From Ferrovibrio sp041906005 (GTDB lineage: Bacteria > Pseudomonadota > Alphaproteobacteria > Ferrovibrionales > Ferrovibrionaceae): DNA of 64,000 nucleotides. The DNA is taken from the NCBI RefSeq assembly GCF_041906005.1, contig NZ_JAYRJY010000001.1, positions 3,348,001 through 3,412,000 of the forward strand, read 5' to 3'. Position numbers and translations under genes: made by a program. The notes beneath the pieces are model-generated. The model was not told the origin of the DNA and ran no database searches. It worked only from the letters and a program-made list of their open reading frames with translations. This document shows, piece by piece, positions 1 through 8,118 of the stretch. How positions within the stretch are numbered: position 1 is the first letter of the stretch; each line of letters opens with the position of its first letter.

Positions 1-1
1 C

Positions 2-190
2 GCGCGCGAACTGGGCCAGGCGCCAGCCGCGCCGGAGCGCTGGCGCGGCAACACGCTGCTGATCGAAGACAACGATGCGCTGATGGCCGCCGTGCAGAAC
101 ACCGTGATCGAGTCAGGCTGGGCCTGGCAGCCGCGCCTGTGGCATCAGCATCTCAGCCTGGGGTGGGCATGGTCTGATCTTGGCGGCTGA
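2..190 (+). CDS. C-terminal fragment of an unrecognised protein
   Basis: An open frame runs from the window edge to a TGA and encodes about 62 residues, with its start outside the window. The visible part is rich in tryptophan near the C-terminus (ESGWAWQPRLWHQHLSLGW). I do not recognise a family. It ends 32 bases before the rhodanese gene, which has its own ribosome binding site, so the two could share a transcript. The other frames here close sooner, which is the main reason to choose this one. Confidence 0.4.
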   Translation, partial: ARELGQAPAAPERWRGNTLLIEDNDALMAAVQNTVIESGWAWQPRLWHQHLSLGWAWSDLGG

Positions 191-222
191 CCTATAGTCG
201 GCGCATCGAATACGGAGGAAAC

Positions 223-636
223 ATGATGCGCAAAGGCTACCAGGCCCTGGTGGCGGAAGCGATGGCGGAGATCGTCACGCTCACGCCGCAGCAGGCCGCC
301 GCGAAACTCAGCGATCCGAACGTGGTGTTTGTCGATATCCGCGATCCGCGCGAGCTGGAGCGCGATGGCCTGATCCCCAACGCGCTGCATGCCACCCGCG
401 GCATGCTGGAATTCTGGATCGATCCGGAGAGCCCGTATCACCGCAAGACCTTCGCCGAGGACAAGGAATTCATCTTCTACTGCGCCGGCGGCCTGCGCTC
501 GGCCCTGGCCACCAAGACGGCGAAGGATATGGGGCTGGAGAAGCTCGCCCATATCGAGGGCGGCTTCGGCGAGTGGAAGAAGCAGGGCCTGCCGGTGATT
601 GCATGGCAGCCGAAGAGCCACGGAGACAAGAAATGA
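223..636 (+). CDS. Single-domain rhodanese-like protein
   Basis: This 137-residue protein is a single rhodanese fold, the length expected for one domain plus a short helix. The active-site loop is CAGGLR with Cys87 as the predicted persulfide-forming residue, and the domain also has the usual VDIRDPRE strand-turn and a GGFGEWK C-terminal motif. Such proteins move sulfane sulfur in the cytoplasm; the acceptor cannot be told from sequence. A GGAGGA site lies just upstream, and its spacing suits the second of two adjacent ATG codons (226) better than the first. The stop overlaps the start of the CoA-transferase gene (ATGA), so the two are translationally coupled. Confidence 0.85.
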   Translation: MMRKGYQALVAEAMAEIVTLTPQQAAAKLSDPNVVFVDIRDPRELERDGLIPNALHATRGMLEFWIDPESPYHRKTFAEDKEFIFYCAGGLRSALATKTAKDMGLEKLAHIEGGFGEWKKQGLPVIAWQPKSHGDKK

Positions 637-1745
637 GTGGTCCGCTCTCCGGTTTGAAGGTGATCGAGATGCCGGCGATCGGCCCGGTGCCGTTCTGTGG
701 CATGCTGCTGGCCGATCTGGGCGCCGACGTGCTGCGCATCGACCGCACCGGCGATGTCGATCTCGGTTTGCCCATCGAACCGAAATACGAACTGCTCGGG
801 CGCGGCAAACGCTCGCTGGCGCTCGACCTGAAGGATGCCAAGGCCATCGGACTGACGCTCGATCTGATGGCGAAGGCCGATGTGGTGCTGGAAGGATTCC
901 GTCCCGGCGTGATGGAACGCCTGGGCCTGGGTCCCGACGTGGCGCTGCAGCGCAATCCGAAACTGGTCTATGGCCGCATGACCGGCTGGGGCCAGGAGGG
1001 CCCGATGGCGCCGGCCGCCGGCCACGACATCAACTACATCGCGCTGACCGGCGCGCTGCATGCGATTGGAAACGTCGGCCAGCCGGTGCCGCCGCTCAAT
1101 CTGGTGGGCGATTTCGGCGGCGGTTCGCTGTATCTCGCCATGGGCGTGCTGGCGGCCTTGTATGAGCGCCAGCAATCCGGCCGGGGCCAGGTGGTGGATG
1201 CCGCCATGGTGGACGGCGCGGCGTCGCTGATGACCATGTTCTATGGCATGAAGGCGGCCGGCCTGTGGAGCGACAATCGCGGCACCAACATGCTGGATGG
1301 CGGCGCGCCGTGGTACGGCACCTTCGAGTGCAAGGATGGTCGCTTCGTCGCCATCGGCTCCATCGAGGGCAAGTTCTATGCCGAGCTGATCCAGAAGCTC
1401 GGCCTCGATCCGGCCATCCTGCCCAAGCAGCATGACCGCAAGCGCTGGCCCTCGCTGCAGGCGGCCATCGCCGCCACCTTCCGCACGAAAACGCGCGACG
1501 AATGGTGCGCCATCATGGAAGGCAGCGATATCTGCTTCGCCCCGGTGCTGAGCCTGGAGGAAGCGCCGAAGCACGCGCATATGGCGGCGCGGCAGAGTTT
1601 CGTGGCGCCTGACGGCGTGACGCAGCCGGCGCCGGCGCCACGATTCTCGCGCACGCCGGGCACGATCCGCAACGCGCCGCCCAAACGCGGCGAGGGCGGC
1701 GAGGCGGCCCTGCGCGACTGGGGCCTTGCTGCGAAGGACGCCTGA
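633..1745 (+). CDS. CaiB/BaiF-family CoA-transferase, alpha-methylacyl-CoA racemase-like
   Basis: The 370-residue product begins GLKVIEMPAIGPVPFCGMLL, followed by LADLGADVLRID, the N-terminal signature of family III CoA-transferases and alpha-methylacyl-CoA racemases. The RPGVMERLGLGPD and KLVYGRMTGWGQEGP segments are also typical. These enzymes move CoA between acids or epimerise 2-methylacyl-CoAs in the cytoplasm; the racemase branch fits best, but the substrate is not determined. The start is the ATG at 633, overlapping the rhodanese stop, since family proteins begin at this point. An SDR gene follows after one base, suggesting a shared route of branched or sterol-like acyl-CoA metabolism. 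Confidence 0.88.
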   Translation: MSGPLSGLKVIEMPAIGPVPFCGMLLADLGADVLRIDRTGDVDLGLPIEPKYELLGRGKRSLALDLKDAKAIGLTLDLMAKADVVLEGFRPGVMERLGLGPDVALQRNPKLVYGRMTGWGQEGPMAPAAGHDINYIALTGALHAIGNVGQPVPPLNLVGDFGGGSLYLAMGVLAALYERQQSGRGQVVDAAMVDGAASLMTMFYGMKAAGLWSDNRGTNMLDGGAPWYGTFECKDGRFVAIGSIEGKFYAELIQKLGLDPAILPKQHDRKRWPSLQAAIAATFRTKTRDEWCAIMEGSDICFAPVLSLEEAPKHAHMAARQSFVAPDGVTQPAPAPRFSRTPGTIRNAPPKRGEGGEAALRDWGLAAKDA

Positions 1746-1746
1746 C

Positions 1747-2520
1747 ATGCCACGCCTGGACAGCAAGGTGGCGCTGATCACCGGCGCGGCATCGGGCTTC
1801 GGCCGTGCCGCCGCCGCGCTGTTCGTGACCGAGGGCGCGCAGGTGATCCTCACCGACCGCAGCGACGGCGCGGCTGCTGCCGCGGCGCTGGGGCCCAGGG
1901 CCCGTTTCCTGCCGCTGGACGTGACCAGGGAAGAGCAGTGGCAGTCCGTGGTCGCCGATGTGGCGGCACGGGAAGGCCGGCTGGACGTGCTGGTAAACAA
2001 TGCCGGCATCGGCCTGCATCGCAACGTCACCGAGATGACGCTGGAGGAATGGCGGCTGGTGCAGGCGGTGAATTCCGACGGCGTCTTCCTCGGCTGCAAG
2101 CATGCCATTCCGCTCATGCGCCAGTCCGCATCCGATAAACCGGGCGGCGGCGGCTCCATCGTCAACGTGGCATCCGTGGCCGGCAAGGTCGGCGCGCCGC
2201 AGATGGCCGCCTATTGCGCCTCGAAAGGCGCGGTCACGCTGTTCACCAAGGCGCTGGCGATGGAGGCGGCTTACGGCCGCTGGAACATCCGCGTCAATTC
2301 GGTGCATCCGGCCTATGTCGAGACCGCGCTGGTGCAGGGCCACATCAATGGCTCGCGCGAACCGGAAAAGACCCGCCGCTTCCTCGAAAGCCTGCATCCC
2401 ATCGGGCATATGGGCGCGGTGGAGGATGTGGCGCAGGCCATCCTCTATCTGGCCAGCGATGAATCCAAATTCACCACCGGTTCCGAGCTGCTGGTCGATG
2501 GCGGCCTGACGGCCCAGTAG
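1747..2520 (+). CDS. Classical short-chain dehydrogenase/reductase
   Basis: The protein has 257 residues. It shows the dinucleotide-binding motif TGAASGFG near residue 15, the NNAG motif, an active-site Ser in VNVASVAG, and the catalytic pair YCASK. The C-terminus GSELLVDGGLTAQ is typical of the family. It should be an NAD(P)-dependent oxidoreductase acting on an alcohol or ketone; the acidic residue after the second strand (TDRSD) favours NAD(H). The gene starts one base after the CoA-transferase stop and is probably in the same operon. 3-Hydroxyacyl-CoA or hydroxysteroid substrates are plausible from context, not proven. Confidence 0.9.
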   Translation: MPRLDSKVALITGAASGFGRAAAALFVTEGAQVILTDRSDGAAAAAALGPRARFLPLDVTREEQWQSVVADVAAREGRLDVLVNNAGIGLHRNVTEMTLEEWRLVQAVNSDGVFLGCKHAIPLMRQSASDKPGGGGSIVNVASVAGKVGAPQMAAYCASKGAVTLFTKALAMEAAYGRWNIRVNSVHPAYVETALVQGHINGSREPEKTRRFLESLHPIGHMGAVEDVAQAILYLASDESKFTTGSELLVDGGLTAQ

Positions 2521-2589
2521 TTGCCGCACTGGTACGGTAACGCTATCTGTTGAGCGGTTTAATTCGCCCGATCATCAGGAGAACGAGTC

Positions 2590-3372
2590 ATGGATTTCGG
2601 CATCAGGGGCCGCAACGCGCTGGTCTGCGCCGCCAGCAAGGGGCTGGGGCTGGGTTGCGCGGTGGCGCTGGCGAAGGAAGGCGTGAATGTCACCATCACG
2701 GCGCGCGGCGCCGAGGTGCTGGAACAGGCGGCGGCGAAGATCCGCGCCGAGGCGCCGGGCGTGACGGTGAAGACCGTGGCCGGCGACATCACCACCGAGG
2801 CCGGCCGCCAGCAGGCGCTCGACGCCGCAGGCCAGATCGACATCCTGGTCAACAATGCCGGCGGCCCGCCGCCGGGCAATTTCCGCGACTGGGGCCGCGA
2901 GGACTGGATCAAGGCGGTGGACGCCAACATGATCACGCCGATCCTGCTGATCAAGGCGGTGGTGGATGGCATGGCGGCGCGCAAGTTCGGCCGCATCGTC
3001 AACATCACCTCCAGCGCGGTGAAGGCGCCGATCCCGATCCTGGGGCTTTCGAATGGCGCGCGCTCGGGCCTGCATGGCTTCGTCGCCGGCGCGTCGCGCC
3101 AGGTGACCAAGGACGGCGTCACCATCAACAACCTGCTGCCCGGCCGTTTCCTGACCGACCGACTGAAACAGACCATCGGCGCGCAGACCGGCAAGGCCGG
3201 CGCGGAACTGGAAGCCGAATTCGAGAAACAGGCCGCCAGCATCCCGGCCGGCCGGTTCGGCACGGCCGAGGAATTCGGCCAGGTCTGCGCTTTCCTCTGC
3301 TCGGTGCAGGCGGCCTACATGACCGGCCAGAACGTGCTGCTGGATGGCGGCAATTATCCAGGCAGTTTCTGA
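2590..3372 (+). CDS. Atypical SDR with a Ser-Ser-Arg active site
   Basis: This 260-residue SDR-fold protein keeps the AASKGLGLG cofactor motif, NNAGGPPPG, and the C-terminal GQNVLLDGGNYPGSF. The catalytic Tyr-x-x-x-Lys is absent: at the expected spacing, 13 residues after Ser141, it reads SNGAR, so Ser154 and Arg158 replace Tyr and Lys. Related divergent SDRs are annotated as 3-oxoacyl-ACP reductases, but their chemistry is uncertain. A ribosome site (AGGAGAACGAG) precedes the ATG, and a strong terminator follows. A second protein with the same substitution lies in the pdh block at 30389. Confidence 0.85.
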   Translation: MDFGIRGRNALVCAASKGLGLGCAVALAKEGVNVTITARGAEVLEQAAAKIRAEAPGVTVKTVAGDITTEAGRQQALDAAGQIDILVNNAGGPPPGNFRDWGREDWIKAVDANMITPILLIKAVVDGMAARKFGRIVNITSSAVKAPIPILGLSNGARSGLHGFVAGASRQVTKDGVTINNLLPGRFLTDRLKQTIGAQTGKAGAELEAEFEKQAASIPAGRFGTAEEFGQVCAFLCSVQAAYMTGQNVLLDGGNYPGSF

Positions 3373-3388
3373 ATTGAGGACAACGGAG

Positions 3389-3412
3389 AAGGGGCCGCCG
3401 GGCCCCTTTTTC
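3389..3412 (+). terminator. Rho-independent terminator after the SDR genes
   Basis: An 8-bp GC-rich stem (AAGGGGCC, loop GCCG, GGCCCCTT) runs directly into a T-rich tract. It ends the rhodanese/CoA-transferase/SDR transcript just before the promoter of the TetR gene. Confidence 0.85.
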
Positions 3413-3419
3413 TTTGGCC

Positions 3420-3447
3420 TTGTCATAATTAGACCAGTCTATATAAT
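3420..3447 (+). promoter_or_regulatory. Sigma-70 type promoter of the tetR gene
   Basis: TTGTCA (3420-3425) and a perfect TATAAT (3442-3447) are separated by 16 bases. A transcript from this promoter would start at about the A of the ATG at 3454, so the mRNA is probably leaderless. There is no Shine-Dalgarno sequence ahead of the ATG, which agrees. Confidence 0.7.
3430..3441. promoter_or_regulatory. Operator-like inverted repeat TAGAC-CA-GTCTA
   Basis: A 5+2+5 inverted repeat lies inside the spacer between the -35 and -10 boxes. TAGACC-type half-sites are known operators of some TetR regulators (LmrA/YxaF, NemR). Binding here by the adjacent TetR protein would block RNA polymerase, giving autoregulation. 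The autoregulation is inferred from position. Confidence 0.6.
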
Positions 3448-3453
3448 TCGGGC

Positions 3454-4041
3454 ATGGCCAGATCAGCCGCCGCCAAATCGCCCCGCAGCTCCGCCCGCGA
3501 GCGCTTCGTCGCCATGACGGCGAAGCTGATGTCGCGGCGCGGCTATGCCGGCACCGGCCTGAACGAGATCGTCGAGAAGAGCGGCGCACCGAAAGGCTCG
3601 CTCTATCACTATTTCCCGGCAGGCAAGGAGCAGCTGGCCGCTGCCGCCGTAGCCTGGGCGTCGGCGCGTTTCATGGCCACGCTGCGGGATGAACTGGCCG
3701 GCAGCGCCACCGTGGCCGAAGCCATGGGCAACCTGGCCGAGACCATCGCCGGCTGGCTGGAGGCATCGAAATTCCGCGACGGCTCGCCGCTCACCATCGT
3801 CGCCGTCGAGACCGGACCATTCATCGAACCGCTGCGCCTGGCCTGCGACGCCGGCTATCGCGACTGGGCGGATGCGATTGCCGATGCCCTACGCGCCGAG
3901 GGTCGCAAGCCGGCCGAGGCCGCTGATCTGGCGCTGCTGGCCGTCACATCGCTGGAAGGCGCCGTGATCCTGGCGCGGACGCAGCATTCCGCCGAACCGC
4001 TGCGGCAGATCGGCCGCCTGCTGAAAAGGAGCCTGAAATGA
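3454..4041 (+). CDS. TetR/AcrR-family transcriptional repressor
   Basis: The product has 195 residues. The N-terminal 60 hold the helix-turn-helix, with GYAGTGLNEIVEKSG and the family-typical recognition helix GSLYHYFPAGKEQL. The rest is the ligand-binding helical domain and resembles the LmrA/YxaF C-terminal type. Its own promoter contains a TAGAC/GTCTA inverted repeat, so it probably represses itself and the thioesterase gene whose start overlaps its stop (ATGA). The inducer may be an acyl-CoA or aromatic compound in view of the neighbours, which is a guess. Confidence 0.88.
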   Translation: MARSAAAKSPRSSARERFVAMTAKLMSRRGYAGTGLNEIVEKSGAPKGSLYHYFPAGKEQLAAAAVAWASARFMATLRDELAGSATVAEAMGNLAETIAGWLEASKFRDGSPLTIVAVETGPFIEPLRLACDAGYRDWADAIADALRAEGRKPAEAADLALLAVTSLEGAVILARTQHSAEPLRQIGRLLKRSLK

Positions 4042-4484
4042 CCGGAGCCGCGACGAGCCATCCCGCGACGGCCAATCCCAATCCCGAACTGACCCGCGCC
4101 CATCTGGAGCAGGCGATCAGGATCAGCCCCTTCACCAACTGGGTCGGCACCAGGCTGGTGGATTTCGCGCCGGGCGAAGTGAAGATCGCCATCGATGTGC
4201 GGCCCGACATGACGCAGCATCATGGTTTCGCCCATGGCGCCATCGTCGGCTACATGGCCGATACGGTCTGCGCCTGGGCGGCAGCCTCGGTGGTGGGCGA
4301 TGTGGTGACGTCGGAATACAAGCTCAACCTGCTGGCGCCGGCGGTGGGCGACAGCCTCACTGCTACCGGTACGGTCGTGAAGGCCGGCAAGCGCCAGGTG
4401 GTGACGCGCGCCGATGTCTTTGCCGTGAAGGACGGGCAGGCGCGGATCGTCGCCACGGCACTGGCGACGATCGCGCGGGTCTGA
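4038..4484 (+). CDS. PaaI-type hotdog-fold thioesterase
   Basis: The 148-residue protein carries the PaaI/YdiI active-site segment HHGFAHGAIVGYMADT with the catalytic acidic residue in the helix, followed by a hotdog beta-sheet (SEYKLNLLAPAVGD, VTRADVFAVKDGQ). Members hydrolyse acyl-CoA thioesters, often hydroxyphenylacetyl-CoA or medium-chain acyl-CoA, as homotetramers. The start overlaps the tetR stop by four bases, so the two genes are co-transcribed and coupled. The substrate is unknown. Confidence 0.87.
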   Translation: MTGAATSHPATANPNPELTRAHLEQAIRISPFTNWVGTRLVDFAPGEVKIAIDVRPDMTQHHGFAHGAIVGYMADTVCAWAAASVVGDVVTSEYKLNLLAPAVGDSLTATGTVVKAGKRQVVTRADVFAVKDGQARIVATALATIARV

Positions 4485-4487
4485 AAC

Positions 4488-4577
4488 ATACAATGCGTCA
4501 TCCTCGGGCTTGACCCGAGGATCTCTTGCAAGGCGGAGGAAGATGCCCGGGTCAGGCCCGGGCATGACGCGTTGTAT
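4488..4577. repeat. Intergenic palindromic repeat (two-hairpin REP-like element)
   Basis: The element is bounded by an imperfect inverted repeat, ATACAATGCGTCAT (4488-4501) and its near complement (4564-4577). Inside are two strong hairpins: 4500-4508 with 4514-4522, and 4543-4551 with 4557-4565. The core resembles palindromes of the CGGGCTTGACCCG type that are common between genes in alphaproteobacteria. It sits between two convergent genes and may also act as a bidirectional terminator. I found no second copy in the window by eye. Confidence 0.7.
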
Positions 4578-4595
4578 TCACGGTAACGGGTCTGA

Positions 4596-5063
4596 TCACG
4601 CCACCGCCTTGTCCTTGGCATCCACCGGATGCGAGGCGCGGAAGCCGACCTGCAGGCGGTTCCACACGTTGATCGCGCCAATCAGCAGGGTGAGCTGCAC
4701 CTGTTCGGCTTCCGAGAACTGCGCCTTGACCAGCTCGTAATCGGCATCCGGCGCGCCGGTCTGCGGCAGCAGGGTGAGCGCCTCGGTCCAGGCCAGGGCG
4801 GCCCGTTCGCGGTCGCTGTAGAGCGGGCTTTCGCGCCAGGCATTCAGCATGTAAAGCCGCATCTCGCTGTCGCCATGCTTGCGGGCGTCGGTGGTGTGCA
4901 TGTGGATGCAGAAGGCGCAGCCATTGATCTGCGAGGCGCGCAGCTTCACCAGATGACGCAGGCTTTCTTCCAGGCCGCTTTTCTCGAAACTGGCTTCCAG
5001 GGCCATCATGGCCTTGATGCCGTCGGGGGCGGATTTGTGCGGGTTCTTCAGTCGGGGGATCAT
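4596..5063 (-). CDS. AhpD-like carboxymuconolactone decarboxylase-family protein
   Basis: This 155-residue protein has the CMD/AhpD core: LVKLRASQINGCAFCIHMH, with the CxxC redox pair and the following His, then DARKHG and the helix WTEAL. AhpD proteins are thiol-dependent peroxidases or peroxiredoxin partners in the cytoplasm. No peroxiredoxin gene is nearby, so it probably acts alone as a general alkylhydroperoxidase-like enzyme. It is transcribed divergently from the carboxyltransferase gene across a 202-base gap. Confidence 0.88.
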   Translation of the reverse strand: MIPRLKNPHKSAPDGIKAMMALEASFEKSGLEESLRHLVKLRASQINGCAFCIHMHTTDARKHGDSEMRLYMLNAWRESPLYSDRERAALAWTEALTLLPQTGAPDADYELVKAQFSEAEQVQLTLLIGAINVWNRLQVGFRASHPVDAKDKAVA

Positions 5064-5265
5064 CGCTTTTCTCCGGCGCGCACCATGCGCGTTCAGGACA
5101 AAGACGGGGCAGGGGCGGCCGGTGTGACAGCCGGCCAGGGCAAATCGCGTCCTTCCGCCCCGTTAAGCTTTGGGGACAGGCTGCTCCGGGGCCATTCCGG
5201 CCATTGTGCCGGCCTGCGGGCGGCGTTAGACTCCATCGCTTTCCAGTGCCAAGAGGCCAAAAAAC

Positions 5266-6813
5266 ATGAGCTGGGAAGCCGAGATCGCCGAGTTGCGGCG
5301 GCGTGAAGACCTGGCCCGCCGGATGGGCGGGCCCGACAAGATCAAGCGCCAGCATGACGGCGGCAAGCTGACGGTGCGCGAACGCATCGAGCGCCTGCTC
5401 GATCCGGGCTCCTTCCATGAAATCGGTGCCATTGCCGGCCGGGCCGTCTACGACGCCCAGGGCCAGTTGCAGGATTTCTCGCCCACCAACTTCGTGTTCG
5501 GGCGCGGCAAGGTCGAAGCGCGGCCCGTGGTGGTGGGCGGCGACGATTTCACCGTGCGCGGCGGCGCGGCCGATGCCGCCATCTGGCAGAAGCAGGTGAT
5601 GGCCGAACAGATGGCGCATGAACTGCGCATCCCGATGATCCGCCTGGTGGACGGCACCGGCGGCGGCGGCTCGGTCAAGTCGCTGGAGATGGAAGGCCGC
5701 ACCTACGTTCCGCTGCTGCCTGGCTGGGAACATGCGGTGACGAACCTGAGTACCGTGCCAGTGGTGGCGCTGGCGTTGGGCTCGGTGGCGGGCCTGGGGG
5801 CTGCGCGCACGGTCACCAGCCATTTCTCGGTGATGGTGGAAGGCATCTCGCAGATGTTCATCGCCGGGCCCCCAGTTGTGGCGCGCACCGGCGTGGAGAT
5901 GACCAAGGAGGAACTGGGCGGCAGCGACATCCATGCGCGCGCCGGCGCCATCGATCTGGCGGTGGCCAGCGAGGAGGAGGCTTTCGCCGCGGCGAAGCGT
6001 TTCCTGTCGTATCTGCCGCAATCGGTTTACGACCTGCCGCCGCGTGTCGCGCCGCAGGACGATCCGCAGCGCCGGGTCGAGAAACTGCTCTCCGTCATCC
6101 CGCGCGACCGCCGCCGCGTCTACAAGACGCGCGAGATTCTGGATGCGGTGCTGGACGAAGGCAGCTTCTTCGAGATGGGACGGCTGTATGGCCGTTCGGT
6201 GATCACCGGCCTGGCGCGGCTGGATGGCTGGCCGGTCGCCATCCTCGCCAGCGATCCGTATCATTATGGCGGCGGCTGGACGGCCGATGCCTCACACAAG
6301 ATCACGCGGTTCGTCGATCTGGCCGAAACCTTCCATCTGCCGGTGGTGCATTTCGTCGACATCCCCGGTTTCCTGATCGGTCCCGAAGCCGAGCAGAGCG
6401 GCACCATCCGCCATGGCGCGCGTGCCCTGACGGCGGTGTATCAGGCCAGCGTGCCCTGGTGTTCGATTATCCTGCGCAAGGCTTTCGGCGTTGCCGGCGC
6501 GGCCCATTCCAATCACACCCGGCTGCGCTACCGTTATGCCTGGCCGTCGGGCGACTGGGGCAGCCTGCCGCTGGAAGGCGGCATCGAAGCGGCCTATCGC
6601 GCCGATCTGGAGAAGGCCGCGGATCCTGCCGCGTTGCTGAAGGATATCGAGGAACGGCTGAACCGCGTGCGCTCGCCGTTCCGCACGGCAGAGGCCTTCC
6701 TGGTGGAAGAAATCATCGATCCGCGCGACACACGGCCGCTGCTGTGCGAATTCGCCAACCTTGCCGCGCCATTGCGTAAAACAGGTCCCTCTAGCTTTGG
6801 GTACAGACCATGA
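5266..6813 (+). CDS. Acyl-CoA carboxylase, carboxyltransferase (beta) subunit
   Basis: The 515-residue product matches the biotin-dependent carboxyltransferase fold: GGKLTVRERIERLLDPGSF at the N-terminus, GARTVTSHFSVMVEGISQMF in the first crotonase-like half, and DIPGFLIGPEAEQSGTIRHGA in the second. It is somewhat short and divergent; the usual GGAY(V/Y)VM region reads differently (AFGVAGAAHSNH). Propionyl-, methylcrotonoyl- or geranyl-CoA carboxylase activity is possible. No biotin carboxylase or BCCP gene lies in the window. Its stop overlaps the start of the URC1 gene, so it is part of the uracil-catabolism transcript. Confidence 0.85.
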   Translation: MSWEAEIAELRRREDLARRMGGPDKIKRQHDGGKLTVRERIERLLDPGSFHEIGAIAGRAVYDAQGQLQDFSPTNFVFGRGKVEARPVVVGGDDFTVRGGAADAAIWQKQVMAEQMAHELRIPMIRLVDGTGGGGSVKSLEMEGRTYVPLLPGWEHAVTNLSTVPVVALALGSVAGLGAARTVTSHFSVMVEGISQMFIAGPPVVARTGVEMTKEELGGSDIHARAGAIDLAVASEEEAFAAAKRFLSYLPQSVYDLPPRVAPQDDPQRRVEKLLSVIPRDRRRVYKTREILDAVLDEGSFFEMGRLYGRSVITGLARLDGWPVAILASDPYHYGGGWTADASHKITRFVDLAETFHLPVVHFVDIPGFLIGPEAEQSGTIRHGARALTAVYQASVPWCSIILRKAFGVAGAAHSNHTRLRYRYAWPSGDWGSLPLEGGIEAAYRADLEKAADPAALLKDIEERLNRVRSPFRTAEAFLVEEIIDPRDTRPLLCEFANLAAPLRKTGPSSFGYRP

Positions 6814-8096
6814 GTACGACCGATATCCCCAATATCCCGAACGAAAAGAAATCGGCGCCGAAATCCATCGTGCTGACCTCGCACCCGAGCAGCACGGCGG
6901 GTTCCAAGCCCCTGCCGGTCGAATGGGGCGCCGCCGATCCGCAACAGCGCGGTCCGGTGGTTGCCACGCTGAAGAATCCCGGCGGCAAGAATGCCATCGG
7001 CACGCATTCGGGCGCCTATTCGCTGTATCGCGCCTTGGCGATTGCGGCGGGCCAGCTCAAGGCCGAGCACAAGCCGGACCTGACCAACACTGCGCCGGCC
7101 GAACCGATCGGTCCGTTTCCGCAATGGGCCGACCCGGAGAAGATCGTCTCGCTCGATCCCTGGGGGCATATGACCACCGAGGTCTTCTCCCGCGAGATCG
7201 CCGCCGGCTGGGATATCCGCCCGACCATTGCGGTGACCAAGGCGCATATCAACATGCCGGAGCTGCAGCAGGCGATCCAGGCCGGCCGCCTGAAGCCGGA
7301 CGGCGATATCCTGGCCGCCAACGGCGATGTGAAAGTCACCAAGATGGCGGTCGAGCCGGTCTGGTGGCTGCCCGGCGTGGCGAAGCGGTTCGGCATCAGC
7401 GAGACCGAGTTGCGCCGCGGCCTGTTCGAACAGACCGGCGGCATGTTCCCCGAACTGGTGACGCGACCCGACCTGAAGGTGTTCCTGCCGCCGATCGGCG
7501 GCATGACCGTCTACCTGTTCGGCGAAGTATCGAAGCTGGGCAAGACGCAGACCAAGATCGCCTGCCGCATTCATGATGAATGCAACGGCTCGGACGTGTT
7601 CGGTTCGGATATCTGCACCTGCCGGCCGTATCTGGCGCATGGCATCGAGGTCTGCATCGAGACGGCGCAGCAGGGCGGGGTGGGCGTGATCGTCTATAAC
7701 CGCAAGGAAGGCCGCGCCCTGGGCGAGGTGACGAAGTTCCTCGTCTACAACGCGCGCAAACGCCAGGAAATGGGCGACCGTGCCGAGACCTATTTCCAGC
7801 GCACCGAATGCGTCGCCGGCGTGCAGGACATGCGGTTCCAGGAACTGATGCCGGATATCCTGCACTGGCTGGGCATCAGCCGGATCGACCGGCTGGTCTC
7901 GATGAGCAACATGAAATACGAACCCATCGTCGCCAGCGGCATCCAGGTGGTCGAGCGCGTGCCGATCCCCGACGAGTTGATCCCGGCCGATGCCAAGGTT
8001 GAAATGGATGCCAAGAAGGCAGCCGGCTATTTCACCGACAAGGTGCCGGATGAAGATGAATTGAAAAAGGCCAAGGGTCGTGGTCTTGAAGAATAA
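6810..8096 (+). CDS. GTP cyclohydrolase II-like protein, URC1 type (uracil catabolism)
   Basis: The protein has 428 residues, about twice the size of RibA. The GTP cyclohydrolase II domain is in the second half, with the zinc site ECNGSDVFGSDICTC giving the expected C-x10-C-x-C spacing. The N-terminal part (GGKNAIGTHSGAYSLYRALA) is characteristic of the URC1/Urg1 branch known from yeast uracil catabolism. The next two genes are URC4-like and uracil phosphoribosyltransferase (URC6-like), which settles the context: this is the enzyme thought to act on the uracil ring after UMP formation, not riboflavin synthesis. It overlaps the upstream gene by ATGA. Confidence 0.85.
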   Translation: MSTTDIPNIPNEKKSAPKSIVLTSHPSSTAGSKPLPVEWGAADPQQRGPVVATLKNPGGKNAIGTHSGAYSLYRALAIAAGQLKAEHKPDLTNTAPAEPIGPFPQWADPEKIVSLDPWGHMTTEVFSREIAAGWDIRPTIAVTKAHINMPELQQAIQAGRLKPDGDILAANGDVKVTKMAVEPVWWLPGVAKRFGISETELRRGLFEQTGGMFPELVTRPDLKVFLPPIGGMTVYLFGEVSKLGKTQTKIACRIHDECNGSDVFGSDICTCRPYLAHGIEVCIETAQQGGVGVIVYNRKEGRALGEVTKFLVYNARKRQEMGDRAETYFQRTECVAGVQDMRFQELMPDILHWLGISRIDRLVSMSNMKYEPIVASGIQVVERVPIPDELIPADAKVEMDAKKAAGYFTDKVPDEDELKKAKGRGLEE

Positions 8097-8118
8097 TGGG
8101 TCTTGAGGAGTAAGTCGC

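Noticed and set aside
477..2186. 569-codon minus-strand open frame opposite the CoA-transferase and SDR genes
   Set aside because: It is antisense to clearly recognised genes, has an Arg/Ala/His-rich composition typical of shadow frames in GC-rich DNA, and shows no domain.
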